Shown: positions 1 to 8,173 of the stretch, one piece after another
Layout of the letters: the number at the start of each line of letters is the position of its first letter
Numbering within the stretch: the stretch's first letter is position 1
Source: Mesorhizobium sp. LHD-90
Lineage (GTDB): Bacteria; Pseudomonadota; Alphaproteobacteria; Rhizobiales; Rhizobiaceae
Reading direction: 5' to 3'
Length of the DNA stretch: 55,167 bases
Assembly (NCBI RefSeq): GCF_030929505.1
Contig: NZ_JAVFVV010000023.1
Location: 1 to 55,167, forward strand
The notes under the pieces: model-generated
What the model was told of the DNA's origin: nothing
The model's input: the letters and a program-made list of their open reading frames with translations, nothing else
Database searches by the model: none
Program-made: the position numbers and the translations under genes

Positions 1-411
1 GGCTCGGCCGATCTGACCGGGCTTGCCGACGGCAACGTCACCGTCACCATCTCGGCCACCGACGCCGCCGGCAACAGCGCCAACGGCGCATCCGGCGCAA
101 CCGTGCTCGACACCACGGCCGACGAGGGCGGCGACCTCGCCGTCTCGGTCAGCGACAACCTGGTCGGCAACGCCGAGAAGACCAATGTCGCCTACACCGT
201 GGCCGGCCTCGACGCCGGCGCCACGGCGACGATCACCTTCACCTCCAGCGGCGGCGGCGCGCCGGTCGTGCTGACCGGCGTCACCGGCAATGGCTCGGCC
301 GATCTGACCGGGCTTGCCGACGGCAACGTCACCGTCACCATCTCGGCCACCGACGCCGCCGGCAACAGCGCCAACGGCGCATCCGGCGCAACCGTGCTCG
401 ACACCACGGCC
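1..411 (+). repeat. Tandem Ig-like coding repeat, 291-bp period
   Basis: Bases 1-120 and 292-411 are identical over the whole stretch I compared, giving a 291-bp (97-codon) period. The array must continue upstream of the window. Near-perfect DNA identity implies recent duplication or gene conversion, and makes this part prone to assembly collapse. Confidence 0.9.
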
Positions 412-3400
412 AGCGCGACTATCACCATAGACCCGGTCACGGCAGACAATACACTCAGCGGAACTGAAGCGGCAGTCATGGTCTCGATCACGGGCACAGT
501 CGGCGGTGACGTGGAGAATGGCGATGCCATCACGTTGACGGTGAACGGCCAGACCTACAACGGGCAGGCTCTCAACGGCGGCTTCAGCATCGACGTGAAG
601 GGAAGCGACCTCGCAAAAGATGCCGACAGCAAGATCGAAGCCAGCGTGTCCGCCACCGACGCGGCAGGGAACACGGCTGTCGGGCAGGACACGCAAACCT
701 ACCTGCTCGAGCTCGACGAGGCTCCGGTCATCACGTCCGATGGGGGCGGCGCCACGGCGGCAATCTCGGTGCCCGAGAACGGGACCGCGGTGACGACAGT
801 CGTCGCTACGGATGCCAATGCGGGAACGACCTTGCTCTACTCGCTCTCCGGCGCGGACGCAGGCAAGTTCCAGATCAGCTCGACAGGCGTGCTCAGCTTT
901 GTCACAGCACCGGATTTCGAGTTGCCGGGCGATGCCGGCGCCGACAACGTCTACGATGTCGTGGTGACGGTTTCCGACGGCGCGCTGACGGACAGCCAGG
1001 CGATCGCTGTCACCGTCACCAATGTGTCCGGCAACTTCCCCGGCAACGGCGACGACGAGGTGCTGATCGGGACGGATGAAGAGGACACGATCGACGGAGC
1101 GGGTGGGAACGACCTGCTAAGAGGAAAGCTAGGCAAGGACATCCTCGACGGCGGAGACGGTTCCGACACGGTCGACTACAGCGACAAGACTGCATCTGTC
1201 GTGCTCACGCTTAACGGCAGCACGAATGCGACAGCCTTTGTGGGCGGCGTCGAGGAAGACACGGTCAGGAACATCGAGAACATAATCGGCGGATCCGCCA
1301 ACGATACCCTGACCGGCGACAGCAAGGCGAACGCGCTCAACGGTGGCAACGGCAGCGACCTGCTGACGGGCGGGGCAGGGGCCGATACGCTGGACGGCGG
1401 CGCAGGCAGTGACCGGGCATCCTATCATACGGCGGCAGCGGCGGTGATCGCCAGCCTGGCGAACTCGGCGAGCAATACCGGCGATGCCGCGGGCGACACC
1501 TACAGCTCGATCGAAAATATGACGGGTTCGAATTTCAACGACACGCTCACCGGTACGGATGCGACCAACAGCATCATCGGTGGAGGCGGACATGACACCG
1601 TCTTCGGACTGGGCGGAAACGACAGCCTGTTCGGCCAGGACGGCAGCGACGTTCTGGTCGGCGGGGCCGGCGCCGATGCATTGAGCGGCGGCGAGGGCAG
1701 CGACCGTGCGTCTTACGAAACTGCGACGGCGGCCGTGGTTGCCAGCCTGACGAACGCTGGCGCCAACACGGGCGATGCCGCAGGCGACAGCTACAACTCG
1801 ATCGAGAACCTGACCGGCTCGGCCTTTGCCGACACCCTGACAGGCAATGCCAGCAAGAACAGCATCATTGGTGGCCTCGGCGACGACAAGGTCTTCGGCT
1901 TGGCCGGTGCTGACAACCTGTTCGGCCAGGACGGCAACGACGTCCTGGTCGGCGGGGCCGGCGCGGACGCCTTCAGCGGCGGCACCGGATCGGACACCGC
2001 ATCTTACGAGGATGCGGCAGCCGCGGTCATCGCAAGTCTGGCCGCTCCGGCGGCAAACACCGGCGACGCGGCGGGCGACACCTACAACTCGATCGAGAAC
2101 CTGACCGGCTCGGCCTTTGCCGACACGCTCACCGGCAACAACGGGGCGAACGTGCTCAACGGCGGCGACGGCAGCGACCTGCTGACCGGCGGAGCGGGTG
2201 CCGATACGCTGGACGGTGGCGCAGGCAGTGGCGACCGGGCATCCTATCATACGGCAGCAGCGGCGGTGATCGCCAGCCTGGCGAACGCGGCGAGCAATAC
2301 CGGCGATGCGGCGGGCGACACCTACAATTCGGTCGAGAATCTGACCGGTTCGAATTTCAATGACACCCTCACCGGTACGGATGCGACCAACAGCATCATC
2401 GGCGGAAGCGGACATGACACCGTCTTCGGACTGGGCGGAAACGACAGCCTGTTCGGCCAGGACGGCAGCGACGTTCTGGTTGGCGGTTCCGGCGCGGATT
2501 CCCTGAGCGGCGGCGAGGGAAGCGATCGTGCGTCTTACGACACGGCAGCGGCTGCTGTAGTTGCCAGCCTGACGGCCCCGGCGGCAAATACCGGCGATGC
2601 GGCAGGCGACACCTACAATTCGATCGAGAACCTGACCGGTTCGGCCTTTGCCGACACCCTGACAGGCAGTGCCGGCACGAACAGCATCATTGCCGGTCTC
2701 GGCGACGACACCGTCTTCGGCCTGGCCGGCGCAGACAACCTGTTCGGCCAGGACGGCAACGACGTCCTGGTCGGCGGAGCCGGCGCCGATGCCCTGAGTG
2801 GCGGCAGTGGCAGCGACCGTGCGTCCTATGACACGGCGACGGCTGCGGTAGTTGCCAGCCTGACGAACCCCGGCGTCAATACCGGCGATGCGGCGGGCGA
2901 CACCTACAACTCGATCGAGAACCTGACCGGTTCGGCTTTTGCCGACACCCTGACAGGCAGTGCCGGCACGAACAGCATCATTGGCGGCCTTGGCGATGAC
3001 AAGGTGTTTGGCCTTGCAGGTGCCGACAACCTGTTCGGCCAGGACGGTAACGACGTTCTGGTCGGCGGAGCCGGCGCCGATGCCCTCAGCGGCGGTTCCG
3101 GATCGGACACCGCCTCTTACGAGGGTGCCATTTCCGCGGTCATCGCAAGTCTGGTCGCTCCGGCGACCAACACCGGGGATGCGGCGGGCGACACCTACAA
3201 CTCGATCGAGAACCTGACCGGCTCGGCCTTCGCCGACACGCTCACCGGCAACAACGGGGCGAATGTGCTCAACGGCGGCAACGGTGCGGATCTGATCGTC
3301 GGAGGGCTCGGGAACGACACGCTGACAGGCGGTGCGGGGAGCGACAACTACTTCTTCAATTCCAAGCTGAATGGCAGCACCAATGTCGACACGGTCACGG

Positions 3401-3657
3401 ACTTCTCCGTCGCGGACGACACGTTCCGGCTGGAGAATACTGGCGTCTTCACCGCACTGACGGTAACCGGCACGCTCGCCGCCACTGCCTTCGTCGTAGG
3501 GTCCGCTGCGGCCGATGCGAGCGACCGCATCATCTACAATTCGGCCACGGGAGATATCAGCTACGACAGCGACGGAACGGGCGCCAATGCGGCCATCCTG
3601 TTTGCCAAGGTCACGCCGTTGACGGCGCTGACCAACCTGGATTTCTTCGTGGTGTAG
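1..3657 (+). CDS. Giant RTX repeat protein, type I-secreted adhesin-like (5' end outside window)
   Basis: The reading frame is open from base 1, so the N-terminus lies upstream; the 1218 residues visible are the C-terminal part. In order: Ig-like (Big-type) repeats of 97 residues (about 1-137), a further divergent Ig-like domain (138-237), a cadherin-like domain (240-342, with VPENG and VTVSDG motifs), then a long RTX region (350-1115) of GGxGxDxLxGG calcium-binding nonapeptides, and a C-terminal region ending LDFFVV that resembles the uncleaved type I secretion signal of RTX proteins. There are no cysteines in the visible part that I noticed. Family knowledge says such proteins are exported by an ABC-MFP-TolC machine, fold on meeting calcium, and act as adhesins or biofilm proteins. 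No type I export genes are in this window. Function as an adhesin is inferred; an RTX enzyme with an unseen N-terminal domain is possible. Confidence 0.9.
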   Translation, partial: GSADLTGLADGNVTVTISATDAAGNSANGASGATVLDTTADEGGDLAVSVSDNLVGNAEKTNVAYTVAGLDAGATATITFTSSGGGAPVVLTGVTGNGSADLTGLADGNVTVTISATDAAGNSANGASGATVLDTTASATITIDPVTADNTLSGTEAAVMVSITGTVGGDVENGDAITLTVNGQTYNGQALNGGFSIDVKGSDLAKDADSKIEASVSATDAAGNTAVGQDTQTYLLELDEAPVITSDGGGATAAISVPENGTAVTTVVATDANAGTTLLYSLSGADAGKFQISSTGVLSFVTAPDFELPGDAGADNVYDVVVTVSDGALTDSQAIAVTVTNVSGNFPGNGDDEVLIGTDEEDTIDGAGGNDLLRGKLGKDILDGGDGSDTVDYSDKTASVVLTLNGSTNATAFVGGVEEDTVRNIENIIGGSANDTLTGDSKANALNGGNGSDLLTGGAGADTLDGGAGSDRASYHTAAAAVIASLANSASNTGDAAGDTYSSIENMTGSNFNDTLTGTDATNSIIGGGGHDTVFGLGGNDSLFGQDGSDVLVGGAGADALSGGEGSDRASYETATAAVVASLTNAGANTGDAAGDSYNSIENLTGSAFADTLTGNASKNSIIGGLGDDKVFGLAGADNLFGQDGNDVLVGGAGADAFSGGTGSDTASYEDAAAAVIASLAAPAANTGDAAGDTYNSIENLTGSAFADTLTGNNGANVLNGGDGSDLLTGGAGADTLDGGAGSGDRASYHTAAAAVIASLANAASNTGDAAGDTYNSVENLTGSNFNDTLTGTDATNSIIGGSGHDTVFGLGGNDSLFGQDGSDVLVGGSGADSLSGGEGSDRASYDTAAAAVVASLTAPAANTGDAAGDTYNSIENLTGSAFADTLTGSAGTNSIIAGLGDDTVFGLAGADNLFGQDGNDVLVGGAGADALSGGSGSDRASYDTATAAVVASLTNPGVNTGDAAGDTYNSIENLTGSAFADTLTGSAGTNSIIGGLGDDKVFGLAGADNLFGQDGNDVLVGGAGADALSGGSGSDTASYEGAISAVIASLVAPATNTGDAAGDTYNSIENLTGSAFADTLTGNNGANVLNGGNGADLIVGGLGNDTLTGGAGSDNYFFNSKLNGSTNVDTVTDFSVADDTFRLENTGVFTALTVTGTLAATAFVVGSAAADASDRIIYNSATGDISYDSDGTGANAAILFAKVTPLTALTNLDFFVV
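1408..3345 (+). repeat. RTX supermodule array, seven copies of about 80-97 codons
   Basis: Each module begins SD(R/T)ASY, then a short beta segment, the motif TGDAAGDTYNSIENLTGS, and a cluster of RTX nonapeptides. Starts fall near 1408, 1699, 1990, 2227, 2521, 2812 and 3103. Full modules have a 291-bp period. Modules 3 and 7 are a shorter type with an NGANVLNGG cluster. Module 1 resembles module 4, module 2 resembles 5 and 6, and 3 resembles 7, so a three-module block has been duplicated and one unit amplified. Module 4 carries one extra glycine codon. Confidence 0.88.
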
Positions 3658-3664
3658 CCAATCG

Positions 3665-3700
3665 GACGCCTATGCTGCTCAATCCGGCAGGATAGGCGTC
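3665..3700 (+). terminator. Hairpin after the RTX gene, likely terminator
   Basis: Eight bases after the stop codon, GACGCCTAT (3665-3673) pairs perfectly with ATAGGCGTC (3692-3700), and inner CTGC/GCAG can pair too, giving a long stem. There is no clear T-run after it, so intrinsic termination is plausible but not certain. Confidence 0.55.
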
Positions 3701-4935
3701 GCAAAGCGCAACGCGGCGCTGCCACGATAGGGAGCCAGGCCGCACGCGTAGCAAACGTCGATGTCACCGTTTGGCGAATGGGAGCGGCCTCTGCCGCACG
3801 CCGACGAAAGTCGTCCAAGGTTCCTTTGGGATGACCTAATACTGCCCCACCTCTATGGGGACTTAACCCCGCTGCTCCAAGGAACAGCGGGGCCAGCCTG
3901 AGGATCGACAGACAAGGCAGAATGTCCCCTACCCAGGGCGCGGGGCCGATTTATGAAATCGGTCTCGCGTTCTGATTGTAGCAATCGCAATTGAAAGGTC
4001 CATAGGCCGTCCTCGCTCAGGACATACGATACCAGTGGTTCCCGGTTGACGCGTCGTCGATTCCTACCCGCCTCGCTTCGACGCCCGGCTTCGAGTGACG
4101 GAGCGGTGCCAAGCTCGGTGCCGTCCTGGCGTGGGATCAGACCTTGAGAGTGGGGCGATCGCTAATGAAGGCCGTGCGAAGAAATCTCGACCCGGCGTCA
4201 ACGCGGAACGCCCGGAAAGCAATGCCAAACCGCGCTTTTCGGCGGTCAAACGAAGCTGGAAACGCATTCTTTCGGTAAAGCGTCCGCTATACCTTTGAAA
4301 TTAAAAGATATTCCAGACTTCACTGCGTTGGAAGCGAGCGCGCCGGAACGGCGCTGTTGTTGCCTCTCGGTCTCCGGGGACGGGGCGTGAAGCTGACCTG
4401 GTCGAGCCGCCTCCAGCACCACCAATCTTCCGGCCGGTAGTCAAAAAGATCAATCAATGCAAGGAACTCATCTCTGTCTGAGGCCGCCGGTGAACGTCTT
4501 GTTTTGGGAAGGGGCGGCCCGAATCGCCTGCATCTGACATGGAACGCCCGCCGCTCTGTTCGGAACGGCGGGCCTTACCAAGCCCGGCGTGCTGGTGGTG
4601 GGGATCAGGGCAACGAACACGCCGATTGTGGCGAGCCACGCTGGCACGTCTGGCCCGGAATCAAACTGATTTTCATCAATGGACTCACCTGCCAACTCAA
4701 CTTTGGACTGGTTTACTGCCGGATTTCAGGCACTGCTCCAGGACAAGCAGGCATAGCTCGTTGCTCGAACTCGACAGAGCCAGGCAACGGCCGCTCGGTC
4801 AGGTTTTCAAGGACAGAGGAAAGCTCTCCATGGCCGGCTCGGATCGGGACTTGCCGGTGCAGGCCGCTGTTTCCGGAGGGAACGTCGCGGGGAGGCACGG
4901 GGCCAAGCTCGTCCTTATCCGTCGGAACGCAGGTA
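3701..4935. other. Gene-free interval of about 1.2 kb
   Basis: No reading frame here resembles a known family on either strand. The open frames present are short or are extensions of frames antisense to the TenA gene. The only structure I see is a hairpin at 3867-3892 (CCCCGCTG paired with CAGCGGGG). The stretch around 3900-4350 looks less GC-rich than the coding DNA. It may be decayed DNA or hold a small RNA, but I cannot support either. Confidence 0.5.
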
Positions 4936-5586
4936 TTACGGATCCCGGTACGGCGCGTCGTGAAACTCGATCTCCAGGCGCTGCGCCCTGCCGAAGATGG
5001 CGCTGAGGCGCGCACGCTCGGCCGGATCCAGGTGAGGCCCTGCCGCGTCGAGCTCGGCTTTCAACCAGAGCGCCTGCGCGGCAAAATCCGGATGCGCGTG
5101 AAGGTTCACCCATTCCCTCAGAAGCGGATCGCTGATCCGGCGTTCGCTCGCCTGCCGGCACCACGTCCAATACATCCATTCCGCGGCGAACATGGCGGCG
5201 ACGGTGTCGAGATAGAAGCCGTCGCGCGCCATCTCCAGCATCCCGTCGCGGAAAGCCGCGACCTGCGGAATGTCCGTATCGAAAGCAGACGGATCGATGC
5301 CGCGGGCGGAAAATGTCTTTTCGAAATAGGCGATCTGCTGGTTGGCGAGCGCGTCGAGCACGCCGATCAGCCAGCGCTTCTGTTCGATCGTGCCGGCCTT
5401 GGCCGCCGCATAGGCGAAAATTGATATGGCCGTATCCACGAAGGCGGCTTCGAAGACCAGATAACGCTCGAACGCTTCTTTCGGCAGGCGGTCTTCCTTG
5501 ATGTCGTTGACGAAACGATGATTGACCATCGCATCGAGCACATCCGCATTCTCGCGCAGGACCTGTTCGGACAGGGTTTCGCTCAT
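4936..5586 (-). CDS. TenA/thiaminase-II family protein
   Basis: A 216-residue all-helical protein of the TenA/THI-4/PqqC fold. Recognisable features are the N-terminal LVFEAAFVDTAISIFAYA segment and the AAEWMYWTWC stretch typical of TenA active-site helices. TenA enzymes hydrolyse aminopyrimidines or thiamin breakdown products, but many genomic paralogues have other, unknown roles. I chose the ATG at 5586 (MSETLSEQ) over an in-frame start 36 bases upstream, because it sits one base after the stop of the BtpA-like gene and so looks translationally coupled to it. No thiamin genes or riboswitch are nearby, so a role in the adjoining sugar-type catabolic module seems likelier than thiamin salvage. 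The active-site cysteine (usual in TenA_C proteins) was not confirmed. Confidence 0.8.
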   Translation of the reverse strand: MSETLSEQVLRENADVLDAMVNHRFVNDIKEDRLPKEAFERYLVFEAAFVDTAISIFAYAAAKAGTIEQKRWLIGVLDALANQQIAYFEKTFSARGIDPSAFDTDIPQVAAFRDGMLEMARDGFYLDTVAAMFAAEWMYWTWCRQASERRISDPLLREWVNLHAHPDFAAQALWLKAELDAAGPHLDPAERARLSAIFGRAQRLEIEFHDAPYRDP

Positions 5587-5587
5587 C

Positions 5588-6430
5588 TCAAAGCTCCACG
5601 GCCGGGCGTGCCTGTTCCACAAAGGCCTTCACCCGGTCCGGATCGACGGGATTCCACCAGACGCCGTCCTTCTTCAGCGACGACGCGACGATGACGCCGT
5701 TGGTGCGTTTCAGGATTTCAACGATGTTGGACTTGTCGACCCCCGAACCGACCAGAAGCGGCAGATGTGTCGCGGCGCCGATCTGCTCGATCTCCTCCAT
5801 GGTGGCGGTGTTTCCGGTTCGCTGGCCGGTGGCGATGACGGCATCCGCGTCGAAGAAGGCCAGGTCGCGCGTCAGTTCCTCGATCGTCCGGTCGGCGGTA
5901 ATTGCATGCGCGCCGTGTTTTACATGGCTGTCGGCGAACACCTTGATGTGTTCGGCCCTCAGCAGCGAGCGGTAACGCATCGCCTCGGCCGCGCGCCCTT
6001 CCATGAAACCTTCGTTGGCGACATAGGCATTCGCCCACTGGTTGACGCGGATGAATTTCGCGCCGCCGGCCATGGCGATCGCGAAGGCCGGTATGGGCGC
6101 ATTGGCGAGCACGTTGATACCCAGCGGCACACCCACGGCCCGCGCGATGCGATCGGTGACCACCGACATGAAGGCTGCGGTCTCATGGCCGATATCCTCC
6201 GGTTTCGAGAAGGGAATATCGCCATGGTTCTCGATCATCAGCCCATGCAGGCCGCCTCCGACAAGCGCCTCCGCGTCGCGCATGCATGCGTCGTAGACGG
6301 CGTCCATGGCCGCTCCGCGATAGCGCGGGGCACCGGGGAAGGGGGGACAATGGATCATTCCGATCAACGCCTTGTCGCGCCCGAAGATTTCCCTTATGGC
6401 GCCTGAATTATTGTCGGATATCGTCTGCAT
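5588..6430 (-). CDS. BtpA/SgcQ family TIM-barrel protein
   Basis: A 280-residue protein with the BtpA family hallmark near the N-terminus (ALIGMIHCPPFPGAPRY, about residues 21-37), ENHGD at about 66-70, and phosphate-binding-like C-terminal glycine segments (VGSGVDKSNI, VASSLKKDG). BtpA was named for photosystem I biogenesis in cyanobacteria, but homologues such as SgcQ sit in sugar-catabolic operons and are predicted (beta/alpha)8-barrel enzymes of unknown reaction. Here it precedes the TenA gene with a one-base gap and is divergent from a PfkB kinase whose ATG is only 26 bases away, so the two promoters must overlap coding sequence. A sugar-phosphate-related role is inferred from the kinase and ABC transporter nearby. 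Confidence 0.82.
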   Translation of the reverse strand: MQTISDNNSGAIREIFGRDKALIGMIHCPPFPGAPRYRGAAMDAVYDACMRDAEALVGGGLHGLMIENHGDIPFSKPEDIGHETAAFMSVVTDRIARAVGVPLGINVLANAPIPAFAIAMAGGAKFIRVNQWANAYVANEGFMEGRAAEAMRYRSLLRAEHIKVFADSHVKHGAHAITADRTIEELTRDLAFFDADAVIATGQRTGNTATMEEIEQIGAATHLPLLVGSGVDKSNIVEILKRTNGVIVASSLKKDGVWWNPVDPDRVKAFVEQARPAVEL

Positions 6431-6456
6431 TTGCCTTCTCTCTTCGAAAGTCTGAT

Positions 6457-7353
6457 ATGCGTTCTTATGTGATCGGCAACGTCGCCATCGACGAAACCAT
6501 TGCCGTTTCCTCCATGCCCGAGGCCGGCGCTTCCATTCTCGGCAGCGAGGAGACGCGCGACCTCGGCGGCAAGGGTGCCAACCAGGCCGTCGTCATGGGC
6601 CGCTGTGGCGTTCCCACCACGCTTGTCGCCGCTGTCGGCGACGATTTCCGCGCAGGCACGATCCGCGAGCAGCTTGCCGCGGAACCGGTCGATACGAATC
6701 TCGTCGCGCTTGCCGGCCGCGCCAGCGATTTTTCCATCATCTTCACAACCCCGGATGGCGAGAACGCTATCGTCACCACGACGGACTCCGCCAATACGCT
6801 CTCGCTCGACGACGCGCTCGCCGCCCTTGCCTCCGCCGGGCCGGGCGACCTCGCGGTCCTGCAGGGAAACCTCCGTGAAGAGGTGACCCGCGGCGTTCTT
6901 GCCGCGGCGAGAGAGCGAGGCATGGTCACCGCCTTCAATCCTTCGCCGCTTCGGCCATATTTCACCGGCCTTTGGCCGCTCGTCGACATCGCATTCCTCA
7001 ACAGAGGTGAAGCAGAGCATCTTGCGGGCTCGTCGGGAGCCGAAGCCATCTCCCGCCTGATGGCCGCTGGCGTCGGCCGCGTCGTGCTGACCCTCGGCGG
7101 CGACGGCGCTCTGCTCGGCTCGGACAATGGGATCGAGCCGATCGCCGCCGTCGCGGCCCAGGCGATCGATACGACCGGCGCCGGCGACACATTCATGGCC
7201 ACCGCGCTCGCCTCGGCTGTTCTGCGCGGCGTTCCGCTCGACCGGCGCGCGGTGGGCCACGCATCATCCGCCGCCGCCTTGACCGTCAGCCGTCGCGGGA
7301 CGCGTTCCGCGTTCCCGACCCGCCAGGAGCTGGAAGACATCCTCGCAAGATGA
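6457..7353 (+). CDS. PfkB family carbohydrate kinase (ribokinase-like)
   Basis: A 298-residue ribokinase-fold kinase. The N-terminal substrate motif GGKGANQAV (about residues 38-46) and the C-terminal catalytic motif DTTGAGDTF with its base Asp (about 239-247) are both intact. It should phosphorylate a sugar or nucleoside hydroxyl using ATP in the cytosol. The ATG at 6457 (MRSYVIGN) fits the family start; an upstream extension in frame is arginine-rich and antisense to the BtpA gene, so I reject it. It is convergent with the amidotransferase-like gene (nine bases between stops) and divergent from BtpA, so it is a lone plus-strand gene inside a long minus-strand catabolic region. The substrate is unknown, probably a product of the neighbouring transporter and phosphotriesterase-family hydrolase. 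Confidence 0.9.
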   Translation: MRSYVIGNVAIDETIAVSSMPEAGASILGSEETRDLGGKGANQAVVMGRCGVPTTLVAAVGDDFRAGTIREQLAAEPVDTNLVALAGRASDFSIIFTTPDGENAIVTTTDSANTLSLDDALAALASAGPGDLAVLQGNLREEVTRGVLAAARERGMVTAFNPSPLRPYFTGLWPLVDIAFLNRGEAEHLAGSSGAEAISRLMAAGVGRVVLTLGGDGALLGSDNGIEPIAAVAAQAIDTTGAGDTFMATALASAVLRGVPLDRRAVGHASSAAALTVSRRGTRSAFPTRQELEDILAR

Positions 7354-7362
7354 GCGGCGCGG

Positions 7363-8133
7363 TCAGCGTGCGTCCGAGAGCCAGCCCAAAATATTCTTCC
7401 ACAGGCGGCCATAACCTTCCCATTCGCAGAATGCCGGCGACAGCCAGTGCGGACCGATATCCGAGGTCCAGGCGGCGGTGCGGCCCTTGCCGAAGCTGCC
7501 GGTGACGAGCAGCGGATGGCCGCCCTGGTCGTCCGGCAGACGCGCGACGACCTCGACGTCGTCGCGCTCGCGCGGCTCGACCTCGTTGACGCCAAGCAGC
7601 AACGGCCAGTCGCCGCCGAGGCCGGCAACCGTTGCGTGGTCCGGCTTCACGACCACCGCGGTTGCGCCTTCCGGGATTTCGACGCGGTCGTCGTAAGGCA
7701 GGCATTTCACCGGCAGCACGTCTTCCACAGGCGTGCGCCGCCAGCGAGCCTTGCCGTCGATGCCTTGGAAGGAGAAATAGCCGCCGACCATCAGCAGGCT
7801 CCCACCTTTCTCGACCCAGGCCTTGATGAGTTTCAGCCGGTTCGGGACAGTCTTCGACTGGAGCCAGACGGCAGGCGGCAGAAGCAGCGAATTCGCGCCG
7901 ATGTCGGAGAGGATGATGACGTCGTAGGGGTCGAGCCCGGCCATGTCGAACGGGAATTTTTCCACCGCCTCATGCGCGGGCATGTAGGTGAGTTCGTAGG
8001 CGCTGCCGTCCAGTGCCTTCACCAGCGGCTCGGCGCCCAGATGGAACGTGACGCTGCCGAACTGGTCGAAGCCTTTGTAGTGGGTGGCCGAGCTGACCCA
8101 GCTCTCGCCGACGAGAAGGACTTTTTTGGTCAT
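7363..8133 (-). CDS. Glutamine amidotransferase-like protein (PF07090 type)
   Basis: A 256-residue protein beginning KVLLVGESWVSSATHYKGFD, the start typical of the putative glutamine amidotransferase family PF07090 (class I GATase-like fold). The middle contains DPYDVIILSDIGANSLLLPP and KGGSLLMVGGYFSFQG, and the end GKGRTAAWTSDIGPHW. In the fold the nucleophile elbow is usually a Cys after a GGY-like turn; here the turn reads MVGGYFSF with no Cys, so ordinary amidotransferase activity is doubtful. It is the last gene of the LacI-linked operon, 40 bases after the phosphotriesterase-family gene. A related ThuA-like protein lies at 33004-33645. Members of both families recur in sugar ABC transporter operons, and their reactions are not established. 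Confidence 0.8.
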   Translation of the reverse strand: MTKKVLLVGESWVSSATHYKGFDQFGSVTFHLGAEPLVKALDGSAYELTYMPAHEAVEKFPFDMAGLDPYDVIILSDIGANSLLLPPAVWLQSKTVPNRLKLIKAWVEKGGSLLMVGGYFSFQGIDGKARWRRTPVEDVLPVKCLPYDDRVEIPEGATAVVVKPDHATVAGLGGDWPLLLGVNEVEPRERDDVEVVARLPDDQGGHPLLVTGSFGKGRTAAWTSDIGPHWLSPAFCEWEGYGRLWKNILGWLSDAR

Positions 8134-8173
8134 CGTATTTTCCGTTTCTTATTTCTGTCGTTTGGTCGCCGTT

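Noticed and set aside
1129-2415. Long minus-strand open frame (428 codons) opposite the RTX repeats
   Set aside because: It is a shadow of the GC-rich repeat; the translation is low-complexity Arg/Val/Ala sequence with no family resemblance, while the plus strand has clear RTX motifs.
1-3345. Regular repeats considered as a CRISPR array
   Set aside because: The repeats are long, in frame and encode Ig-like and RTX protein modules; there are no short repeats with unique spacers.
4095-4298. 67-codon plus-strand frame in the gene-free gap
   Set aside because: No family resemblance, and a similar-length frame lies on the opposite strand; basic composition typical of chance frames.
4504-5424. 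Plus-strand open frame of 306 codons over the TenA gene
   Set aside because: Antisense to a recognisable TenA protein; the product is Arg-rich and resembles nothing.
4936-5586. Thiamin salvage locus with TPP riboswitch
   Set aside because: TenA is present but no other thiamin gene or riboswitch-like sequence is visible upstream of the BtpA-TenA pair.
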